From positions 1,431,001 through 1,495,000 of the forward strand of contig NC_133301.1 of the NCBI RefSeq assembly GCF_005239225.2: a DNA stretch of 64,000 bases. Direction: 5' to 3'. The position numbers and the translations under genes are program-made. Position 1 is the stretch's first letter, and each line of letters begins with the position of its first letter. This DNA is from Populus alba. Its lineage: Eukaryota > Streptophyta > Magnoliopsida > Malpighiales > Salicaceae. Under the pieces are notes generated by a model that saw only the letters and a program-made list of their open reading frames with translations, did no database searches and was not told where the DNA came from. Shown in pieces: positions 36,246 to 45,416 of this stretch.

Positions 36246-37140
36246 GATGGATGGATGATGGATAACTAGCTCAGGATTTGTTGGCTGCTTCAAATTCAGG
36301 GTAATTTCTTTGTACTTTGGTTTTTTACTCTTGAGTAGCTGATATATCTCAAGGTTTGTTGGCTGCTCTGGATCTGGAGCACTCCCTTGATGCTTTCGAT
36401 CTTTTACTTTGAGTTGCTGGCGTGCCCTTTTACCTCCAACTTGGGTTCACTGCGAGAATTGCTTATATCTTGGCATCTCTAGCCTTGCTTTTTTGCTGGG
36501 TAGATGAACACTGGGGTTTCCTAACACTGGCAGTTTTAGGCCCCATGTTTCTTAATGAATCAAAGAAAACAGATTATTCTGTGTTGTTTTCTACAGTTTC
36601 TTGATGAATATGATCTACAGATCAACTCCATGATAGTTATCCATACTTGCATAGAACTGGGGCACTTTCACTTTCCTAAGAGGTACTACGCAGAAGACTA
36701 AACTCAAAAATCAATCTGTGCCACATTTGTTCAGTACATGGAAAGAATCATCCCCCCCCCCCCCCCAAAAAAACATGTAAAATTCCTTTCAAATAGGGAT
36801 TTGAACCTGAGACCATCATGTTGAGAGCAGAAGGGCTACTCACAACAGATTTATTAGTTAGATCTTGCTATTGCATGCTGCATTGACACCTGAAATGATA
36901 AACCTTTGTAACCATTGAATGATAAGCTTCTTGTACTCGCATTGCCTGATGCCCTAGCCAGTACCTCCCAGGACCCTCTTCAAATTCTTCATTCGAGATT
37001 CTCGAGTAGATTCTAAAGAGAGTACTAAATTTCCAGGCAGAAATGAAGGGAAGCAGGAGGTGAAAAAGGGAAAGAAAGGACAAATCCTGTTAACAGAGGG
37101 TAAGAGGTTAAGTCATTATGTTTTATGTAGCATTCAGACC
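36246..37140. other. intergenic DNA with a small tandem duplication and poly-C tract
   Basis: An imperfect ~75-bp duplication spans about 36272-36420 (both parts contain TTTGTTGGCTGCT and TTTTTACT-like blocks). A C15 run occupies 36752-36766, followed by A7. At 36783-36800 the minus strand reads CAGGTTCAAATCCC, a B-box-like tRNA motif, perhaps a SINE fragment. No gene is supported. Confidence 0.5.
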
Positions 37141-37145
37141 AAGAA

Positions 37146-37227
37146 GTCGATATGTCCGAGTGGTTAAGGAGATAGACTTGAAATCTATTGGGCTACGCCC
37201 GCGCAGGTTCGAACCCTGCTGTCGACG
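37146..37227 (+). tRNA. tRNA-Ser (anticodon TGA), copy 1
   Basis: An 82-nt cloverleaf. Acceptor stem GTCGATA pairs with TGTCGAC and the discriminator base is G. The D-arm is GTCCGAGTGGTTAAGGA, the anticodon loop CTTGAAA reads TGA, the long variable arm is GGGCTACGCCC, and the T-arm is GCAGGTTCGAACCCTGC. The long variable arm is typical of class II tRNA-Ser. A T6 run (37228-37233) directly after is a Pol III terminator. No intron. Confidence 0.97.
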
Positions 37228-37233
37228 TTTTTT
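37228..37233 (+). terminator. Pol III terminator of tRNA-Ser copy 1
   Basis: T6 run immediately 3' of the discriminator base. Confidence 0.85.
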
Positions 37234-37529
37234 GTTTCTTTTCATGCCCTCGTAGTCGTGGCATGTACAGCCTGATAATGTAGACGCAGTGTCTTTATCG
37301 TAAATTAACCCATAGCCTCAAAAGCTGCATGCCCTGGCAGCATAACAACCGTCCAAAACACATAAAAAAAAAAATATTGTTTTTAATATTTTTATAACCC
37401 AAACGCATTTTCAAAAGCACTTTAAACTACCCTCTAACAGAGTTACCAAACAGGGTTAAAAGGAAATGATAAGCAAAGAGAATATATATATATATATAAC
37501 TCAATGAAGGGACACCAGAAAACAAAACA

Positions 37530-37611
37530 GTCGATATGTCCGAGTGGTTAAGGAGACAGACTTGAAATCTGTTGGGCTTCGCCCGCGCAGGTTCGAACCC
37601 TGCTGTCGACG
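37530..37611 (+). tRNA. tRNA-Ser (anticodon TGA), copy 2
   Basis: An 82-nt tRNA nearly identical to copy 1, 302 bp downstream on the same strand. Three differences: a T-to-C and a matching A-to-G in the anticodon stem (ATAGA/TCTAT becomes ACAGA/TCTGT), which keep pairing, and A-to-T in the loop of the variable arm. Anticodon, A box and B box are unchanged, and a T5 terminator follows (37612-37616). Both copies look functional. Confidence 0.97.
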
Positions 37612-37616
37612 TTTTT
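37612..37616 (+). terminator. Pol III terminator of tRNA-Ser copy 2
   Basis: T5 run immediately 3' of the tRNA. Confidence 0.8.
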
Positions 37617-38009
37617 ATATTTTTTGACTTCTAGATTAAATTGTATTTTTTATTTGGTCCTTGAGGTTTTCAGATTTTATTAATATGGTACCTGTACTTT
37701 TTTATCTTACATGGATCCCCCATTAAGGTTTCTCCGTTCGACCTCTTTCCAACTTACGATTAGTTCACGGAATTAGATAGATATGAAACTATTTAAAGAA
37801 ATTTTCTTGAGTGAAGAGAAAGAATTTTTTTTAAAAAGAAGTAGAGGAGCTGCATTGATAAAATATCAAGAGTACCATCAATTTTGTTTTACTTATTCTT
37901 TTCATTAATGTAACATAAACTCATTGAAGATAATGTATAAAGTACATTGTTTCTTGTCTCATATTACTTTTGTTCTTATATTTGAAGATTGTTTATGTTT
38001 AGGAGTGTA

Positions 38010-38165
38010 ATTGTGTTTACTTTTTAAAATATTTTTGTGCTAAAATATATTTAAATGATTTTTTTTAAAAAATATTAATTTTAAATCAACGCATTAAAAT
38101 GATCAAAAACATAAAAAAAAAATTAATTTTAATTAAAAAAAACTATTTTTTTAAAAAAAACACGG
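38010..38165. repeat. AT-rich MITE-like repeat
   Basis: Contains TTTTAAAATATTTTTGTGCT, AAATCAACGCATTAAAATGA and AAAACATAAAAAAAA, matching the dispersed family. The SINE at 38188 has inserted just beyond its right end. Confidence 0.5.
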
Positions 38166-38171
38166 TTTGTA

Positions 38172-38407
38172 TCTATTCATAACAATTTTTTTTTTTTTGG
38201 TAATCCGGGATGTTCGGGTCAGCTTACGTGCACCACGACTAATCACCGGACCTACTGAACATCCTGCAAGCCCGATAGGCAAGTAAAGTACTGCTGGGAT
38301 GACAAGCTGGTGCACAAAAGGAATCAAACTCGGGACAGTCACAACTCCAAGACAAACCTTATAGTTAACCATTGAGCTAAACCTTTTAGTGTCTATTCAT
38401 AACAATT
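38172..38407 (-). mobile_element. tRNA-derived SINE with perfect target-site duplication
   Basis: The SINE body is 38188-38391 (204 bp) on the minus strand, with its A-tail visible as a T-run at the left end. The 16-bp target-site duplication TCTATTCATAACAATT is perfect at 38172-38187 and 38392-38407. Read in its own orientation it has an A-box-like TTTAGCTCAATGGTTAACTA, B-box-like GTTTGATTCC, then GGGCTTGCAGGATGTTCAGT near the 3' end, as in the SINEs at 16551 and 38721. The perfect duplication suggests a fairly recent insertion. Confidence 0.93.
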
Positions 38408-38703
38408 CTTTAATGTATAAATGGCTGCTTTTAAATTTTGTCATACATGGCTCGAATTAACATTTTTTTTTTTTTTTGTTATAGGAGATAGATTAATACA
38501 GTTTTTAGTGGATTAATATTTTATTTAATCTAATTAAAAAATATTAACATAATCAAACTTTTAATCCTAAATTTTTTAGATCAATTCATTGAACCGTGCA
38601 TGGTTTAACACAATTTTTCAAAATTTAAACATTGTAAAATAAAAGCAAATAAAAATATTTTTCGTCACAATAATTAAGATTTAACTCCAACATCACTATA
38701 AGT

Positions 38704-38941
38704 AAGAATGTAATCTTCTCGCATTTGAGGTCTTGGCCCAGTGGTGGAAGGGGCTTGTTCCCTTCCTTTGCACCAGGGTTCAAACTTTATTGTGCACGTA
38801 TGTCACTCCTGCGGTGCCTTATATGCTCACTAGGTTTGCAGGATGTTCAGTGGGCCGTAGGATTAGTTATGGTGCGCGTAAGCTAGTCTAGACAGCCACG
38901 TAAATAAATAAAAAGAAGAAGAAGAAGAATGTAATCTTCTC
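38704..38941 (+). mobile_element. tRNA-derived SINE with perfect target-site duplication
   Basis: The SINE body is 38721-38924 (204 bp), plus strand. The 17-bp target-site duplication AAGAATGTAATCTTCTC is perfect at 38704-38720 and 38925-38941. The 5' head carries GGTCTTGGCCCAGTGGTGGA and the B-box-like GGGTTCAAAC. The 3' body has TTTGCAGGATGTTCAGTGGG and GGTGCGCGTAAGC, and the tail is AAATAAATAAAAAG plus AAG repeats. Confidence 0.93.
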
Positions 38942-39850
38942 ATGAATCTCCAAAGTATTCTACTTCCGACTAAACCATAAAAAAAAAAGGTGAACTTAGA
39001 TCTTGATGCCAGCCAAATAAACCAGAGAGAACTGTGCCCTGAATCAATAATTGCTGGAGGTTTCAGGTTGTCCAAGCTCAGTCCTGCCCTAACAGCAACA
39101 GGCCATTATCCTCTCAGAAACTTCCACTGAGCACTAACACCTTCTTCCGTATTCAGATATCCCATTCCATACCTTTCCCTGTAGAAAACCCTAATCATCC
39201 ATGGAAGCAGCCATGGACAAGTGGTGCCTGCTACATCATTGACCCAGTCTCTATATTGTTTTTTCTGCCTGCTAAATTATTGACCCGGTCTCTAAAACTG
39301 TATTAATGGATATTTTTTAAAATATATTTTATTTGTAAATATATTAAAATAATATATATATTTTTATTAATTTTAATATTAATACATCAAACAATTCAAA
39401 ATAAATAAATTTTTGCCGAGGATTCGGACCCCGTTCCCGGACGGTGTCTTCGTCAACAAAATGGACGGTTCAGATTCCCGTAAAGGAGTGAACACAGTCT
39501 TTTCATTTGTATAGAAACCGAAGGTTTGTCTACCCATCAGAAACAAAGTAGAATCTCTTCTCTTCAAGTCATTCCCTAAAGGTCCACCAAGCTTTGCTTT
39601 TTTCTTCTTCATCATCATCATCATCTCTCTTTCGTCAAATCTAGAAAATCCCATCAAAATAACAAACTTGCAAATCTAATCTTAGATCTTTCCTCTCCTT
39701 TATTATCTCTTCTGGGTAGTTCTATTTAAAGATTGAGTCTTTTTGTAACCGAAACATCAAAGTTACTGTTTTTTTTATTGATTTTGTCATTTTGATCTAA
39801 TAAGTCCTTGTTTTTTGGTAAAAGATCAAAAGCTTACCTTAATTATTTTC
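38942..39850. other. spacer and UBP22 promoter region
   Basis: An AT-rich MITE-like fragment (about 39295-39405) is followed by less AT-rich sequence with CCCGTTCCCGGACGGTGTC (39430-39448) and a TTCTTCATCATCATCATC microsatellite on the plus strand (39603-39626). This is probably promoter and 5' leader of UBP22. Confidence 0.5.
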
Positions 39851-42465
39851 ATGGCTACAAGGAACTCTGATTTTGCAAACCCAAAACCCTGTGAACATCT
39901 TGCAGACTATAAACTGAGGCACGGCTTGAGTGGATACAAATCCATTCAAAAGTGGCTCAAAGCAAGTCCATATGGAAAGACAAGCATTAAAATGTGTGAA
40001 ACAAACATGCCCATATGCCGTTTTTGTAGTGGGTTTCATCAAGGTAGACTGTTTTTGTGTTTGATTTGTTCTTCATTGTCTTGTTCGGACCACACCCTTT
40101 TGCATACTCAATCTGAGAATGGTCATGATATAGCTGTTGATATTGAAAGATCGGAACTTTATTGTAGTTTATGTAGTGATCAGGTCTATGATCCTGACTT
40201 TGATAAGGTTGTCGTGTCAAAAAATATTATGGATATGCCAAGTAAGACACATGATAGTGTTGTTGATGATTTGATGAGGAGATCAAGCAAGAGGAAGAGG
40301 TTGAATCCATTGATGGATTTGGATTTGAAAAGGTCCAAACTTCTGGTTTCAATGATGGATCGAAGGGCGAAATCGTGCTATCCGTTGGGATTGAGAGGCC
40401 TGAACAATTTGGGGAGTACTTGTTTCATGAACTCTGTGTTGCAAGCATTGCTACATGCACCACCATTCAGGAATTACTTCTTGAGTGAGAGACACGACCC
40501 CGAAACTTGTAAGAAAAGATCATCGGGTCAATTGTGTTTGGCTTGTGATTTTGGTGTTATTTTCTCAGCTTTGTACTCAGGGGATCGGACTCCTTATAGT
40601 CCAGCTCAGTTCCTTTACAGGTCTGACATTGTTATATGTATGCACCCTTTAGTTTCAGTGTGTTTTGATAGCAAATCAATTCTCATTATCATGAATTTGT
40701 TGGTTGATTCATGCCAAATTGTCTACCATATCTGTTTTAGACCGTTGACAGGCAACGGGATCTTTCTGATTTTCTTTCTCTTACAAATTTTAGTACATTC
40801 ACATAGTATGTTTATTAGATTCATTTTTCCCTTCAATGTTAAAATAGACCGGATCCCACCGCTATCAGAGTCTTCAGGAATTTTAAGCAAATTTTCTTCT
40901 CTTCTCTTAGATCTCTGATTGAAATCTCATTATCTTGTGCTGGAATTGGTTGTGCCTTGGGTGTATCACTGATTGTAATCGGAAGTCTTCTGTGATGGTG
41001 TAGTGGCTGAGCTGTTTGTTGTTCGGATTTTGATATTGATTTGAATGCGGTTTAGATCCTTTCATAGGCCTTCCATTTAATCTCCCAGCAGATGTTTGGA
41101 GATGACTTATGTTTTAGTAATGAAATTTTGTTTCTATATGAAGTTGGTGGCAGCATTCAGCAAATCTAGCTAGTTACGAGCAGCAGGATGCTCATGAATT
41201 CTTCATTTCAGTGTTAGATGGAATCCATGAGAGAGAGGGAAAGGAGAGGAATTCAAATAAAGGTAATGCCTCTAGGTTCTGGGATATGGTGTACTTTCTA
41301 CTTTGTGTTGTGTTCTGTTTATCAGATGATGGTGTTTAGAGATGATATATGGTTTCTTGTCTCATGTTTATCAGCTAACACCTAGAAAATGATTCCTAGA
41401 TGCATTAGAGTATATTTGGGATTTCTACCAAGTAGTTTTCCTTTGTAAGATAACTTCTGTTTTTGATATATTAGACACTTTATTCCAAAAATTTTGGAGG
41501 CTGATTCCTCGAGTCTGTGTTGAGGAGGGTGTGGGAGCAGGGTTTCAACAAATGACTATGGATATGGGTACAAGGATATGCTGCTGTTCTTTTCCCAATT
41601 TCTGTGAAATAACTTGTGGACAGAAAAAAAAAAAACTTTGATTTGCTTGCAGTATCCAGGGTGCTAGGGGATGGTTCATGCAGTGGTGAATTTTACTTAA
41701 CTTGTCATCTTTACTCTGATTTACTTACAATATACAGATGTTTTTTGTGTAGATAATGGAGGTTGTCAATGTATTGCTCATAGGGTTTTCTCAGGGATGT
41801 TGAGATCTGATGTGACCTGCACAACTTGTGGATTTACTTCCACAACTTATGACCCTTGTGTTGATATTTCGCTCAACATGGACACAACCAACTTCTCTTC
41901 AGTGAATGTGGCTAACAAGTCTGTTAGAGAGGACACAGGCAGATCTACCCTTTTGGCTTGTTTGGATCTGTTCACAAGGCCTGAGAGGTTGGGGTCTGAC
42001 CAGAAACTGTACTGCCAAAATTGTCAAGAAAAGAGGGACTCGTTGAAACAAATGTCTATTAAAAGGCTTCCATTGGTCTTGTCGTTACATATCAAGCGGT
42101 TCGAGCACTCCTCCCTGAGAAGATCGTCAAGAAAAATTGATTGGTACTTGCAGTTTCCTTTTTCTCTGGACATGACCCCATATTTATCACCCTCAATTGT
42201 CAGAAACAGGTTTGGAAATAGAGTTTTTGGGTTTGAGAGTGACAAACCAGATATCTCTTCAGAATTCGAGATTTTTGCTGTTGTCACTCATTCAGGGATG
42301 CTAGACTCGGGTCATTATGTCACTTATCTGCGCCTACAAAACCAATGGTACAAGTGCGATGACGCTTGGGTTACTGAAGTTGATGAGAGAATTGTGAGAG
42401 CAGCACAATGCTATATGATTTTCTATGTGCAGAAGATGCTTTATTGCAAAGCAAATGAGGATTAG
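39851..42465 (+). CDS. UBP22: ubiquitin carboxyl-terminal hydrolase 22 (SAGA deubiquitinase)
   Basis: Cysteine protease of the USP class, plant counterpart of yeast Ubp8 and human USP22, which removes ubiquitin from histone H2B in the SAGA DUB module. Three exons: 39851-40620, 41144-41262 and 41753-42465, joining in frame to 533 aa. The N-terminal ZnF-UBP has Cys/His at C14, H16, C56, C59, C70, C73, C78, C105 and C108, with H81/H85/H92 nearby. The USP domain shows the Cys box GLNNLGSTCFMNSVLQALLH (catalytic C191). The middle box YEQQDAHEFF lies in exon 2. The His box is DSGHYVTYL (H484), followed by KCDDAWVTEV (D499/D500). Structural zinc CxxC pairs (CTTCG, CQNCQ) sit in exon 3. The start is the ATG of MATRNSDF; a TTG 12 codons upstream is open but unlikely. 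Arabidopsis At5g10790 is the presumed ortholog. Confidence 0.95.
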
Positions 42466-43430
42466 AGCTGCATGCCAATATCCACAAGGAGGGACCCATT
42501 TGTTCCAATTGCTGGTTGTTGCTAACAACAGTTTTCAATTGTGGTGATTTTGCCAGGATGTGAAATGACTTTGCCAAATGCGTCCAAGGATGGTTATCTG
42601 TGCCTGTGAGATGAAAGAAATGGCCAAGGTTGGTTATCAATTTACTTCGCCTGGAATGATAATGCACTGCTACTATCAAGGCTAAACCCTCCAGAAGTAA
42701 TCAAGATTGCAGATTCTTAAAGACCAGCCATTTGAACAAGATATTGGATACCAATTTGAATCATCCCCAGAAATTTTGGCAGAGAAGAAGCAACTCGCTT
42801 CGTCGAATGAGATTCTTGTGGCCCTCCTTTCATGATTTTCTATGGGAATTCTTTGACTGCAGGCCAGTCATGCTCAGAATAAAATTTTATGTAGCAACTA
42901 ATGCAATCACTTATTCCTGAATGCATATGTTTCTTTTATGTGTCGTGTAAACTATTGGTTTCCAAGAATGAAAAGCAAAGAAGCTATAACTTGCAGGCAT
43001 GTTCTTGCACTATCTTGGTTTTCTATCCCTGCAAATAGCTTTGTTCATCAATTACTAAAATGAGAGAAATTTGCCCTTCATGTTCATTGCTAAGCGGTGC
43101 GATTTGACAAAATCCGAAGGTGGAGGTAAAAACTGAAAGTGCCTTCTGCTCTGCCGTAAGAATGCCAGCCGCCGCGCCAGGCTAGTTGCCCAGCCAGTCA
43201 TCAATTATCCCATGAGTTTCATGGGAGAAGTGGGCAGCCAGCCAAAAACAGTGCATTTCTCAACTTGTTTGAGAGGATTTGAGCTTGTCCCTTTAAAAGC
43301 ATGAACACTGTGACTCTTGATTTTACCTAAACATTGGATCGATGACACTGGAGGTCATAATGGATGTTAATATATCTTTTTTTAACAAATCGTTGACGTA
43401 ACTCGAATCCAGAACTCAAGATGAATGAAT
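42466..43430. other. UBP22 3' flank
   Basis: Probable 3' UTR and downstream DNA of balanced composition. Short ORFs at 42334-42920 are not credible genes. Nothing else was recognised. Confidence 0.5.
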
Positions 43431-43434
43431 GGAT

Positions 43435-44560
43435 ACAATTTGCTTATTTTTTTAAAAATATATTAAAATAATTTTTTTTTTTTAAATTTTTATATTAACA
43501 CATTAATCAAAATGATTCAAAAATATCCAAAAAAAAAAATAATAAATAAAAAAGTACAGACGCCACAATTGACTCTAAAACTCCAAATGATCTATCCATT
43601 AGGTAACAATGTAACATTGTTTGGGAAAAAATAATTTTTTTTTATGGGGGTCTTTTTTATTTTTTAAATTTCAATTGAAATTCGTTCAAATATAATAAAT
43701 AAGATTATATTTAGAATATTATTCTATTAAATATTATTGAATGTTGAATTTTTTTTCAAATAATATTCTAATATTTTTTTTATAATATATGTACGCACTC
43801 TTTTTGTATAGCTCTTCATAAATTTTTTTTTAAATCTTAATCAAGATTAATTAAATTTTAATAAATAAAATTATATTTAAGATATTATTCCATTGGATAT
43901 TATTCAATTTGAAATTTATTTTCAAATAAGCTTTTAGTTTTTATATATATATATAATGTTAGCAATCATTTCATCAATAATTATATGTGAACCAATATGT
44001 AAGTCTTTTTTTTATGTTTTTGGTCATAAATATCTTATAAAAATGGATTTAAGTGATTATAAATTATTAAAAAAATTGTTATTAAATTTTATTCAATACT
44101 GTGCATCTTTATAAAAATAATAATAATTTTTTGTAAAAAAAAATTAAAAATTACATGAATCAAAAAGAAGAATTTGATGAAAAAATAGTCATTTTTCCAT
44201 AATTTTATTCATTGGATTTCCTGTTAATTCTTTATTATTATCTCACAACTAATTAAGAAAATAGATTTCAAAAAACTACATACGACAATGCATGAGTAAT
44301 ATCATATGCTTGAGTATTATGATGGCATAACTAATTAATAATTTTTATTTATTTATTAATGTATGTAATTCTAGATTTATTGTATTAAATACATGCATCA
44401 ATTATTAAAAAAAAAAAACACTAAAACTAATGAAGTAAAGAATCGTCAACTATGGTCAAATGATTATTTAATATTTTTTTGATAATATAAGGATGGATTA
44501 ATAATTTCCTTCTAAATAATAGGGAGTAAATTATATAATTTACTCTACAAGACAGATAAC
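43435..44560. repeat. AT-rich repeats between UBP22 and the transporter gene
   Basis: A MITE-like copy (about 43440-43560) is followed by two diverged similar segments at about 43690-43770 and 43855-43930. Both read AATAAATAARATTATATTTA, TATTATTC and TTTTCAAATAA. The rest is simple AT-rich DNA without genes. Confidence 0.45.
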
Positions 44561-44706
44561 AGACTTTTGCTCACTTTTTTGTCCCATTTGGCAACTACTA
44601 CAGTAACCTTGGACTTCTAAAATCCTCTCTTGATCAGACATGACATGCGCTTCCGAAAGTAGATCCATTTGAACCTGTCCCTACTTGAAGGGGGGCAAGG
44701 AGTCCG

Positions 44707-44714
44707 CCACGTGT
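44707..44714. promoter_or_regulatory. G-box (CCACGTGT)
   Basis: The palindromic core CACGTG, recognised by plant bZIP and bHLH factors, lies about 700 bp upstream of the transporter start codon in a GC-richer patch. One site only, so the regulatory role is inference. Confidence 0.35.
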
Positions 44715-45050
44715 AGTATAGTAGGAGGTAAAAAGAATGGTTATCTGATTTCTTTGCAGTTGGTTGGTTTCAGCACAAGAGAAAAAAACAGTAGCCCATC
44801 ATATATGATTTTTTTAATTATATTTGGGATTTTTTTTGGTAAGTATTGCCTTATAGGGCATTGCAGCCATTTCTTGCAAATGAAAATCTTGCTTAGGTAG
44901 TAATCTTCTGGTTTAGCAGCTTGATTGGTCAATATGGTAATTAGCAAGGGATCTTTCTCTTACATTGAAACTGCCTCCTCTTTGTTTGTTCTATGTTGAA
45001 AAGATCTGTCTTCTTGTTGCGGATCATCAATCCTTACAAAAACCAATAGA

Positions 45051-45146
45051 GATCAGTGACATTAGCTACTAGGCTTTTAGATTTGAAGAAGCCTAGATCA
45101 GTGACATTAGCTACTAGGCTTTTAGATTTGAAGAACCCTAGATCAG
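45051..45146 (+). repeat. 45-bp tandem repeat, 2.1 copies
   Basis: Unit 1 is 45051-45095, unit 2 is 45096-45140, followed by a GATCAG remnant. The units differ by a single base (AAGCCTA against AACCCTA). It lies in the upstream or leader region of the transporter gene. Confidence 0.93.
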
Positions 45147-45416
45147 AAACGACTGATTTTTGAACTGGGTTGCCATTCACATTTCTTGTACCCTCCTTGG
45201 AAAGTCTACATCTTGCAGAGATATTTTGCAAGGTTAAGGAAACTTATTGATTAGTAAAATTTGTGTCTTGGGAGCTTTCAAGTTGAGCCCAGGTTAAAAA
45301 GTTTTTACTTTTTTATAGGAATTCAGTCAGTTGCAAGATGCACAGTTAAGGAAAGATTGAGTTTTGAGGTGATCAGGTTGTTTCTCTCCTGTTTTTTTGT
45401 CATAAAATAGTGAGCT

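Noticed and set aside
38151..38372. 73-codon minus-strand ORF
   Set aside because: Falls inside the SINE at 38188-38391 and translates its conserved 3' body.
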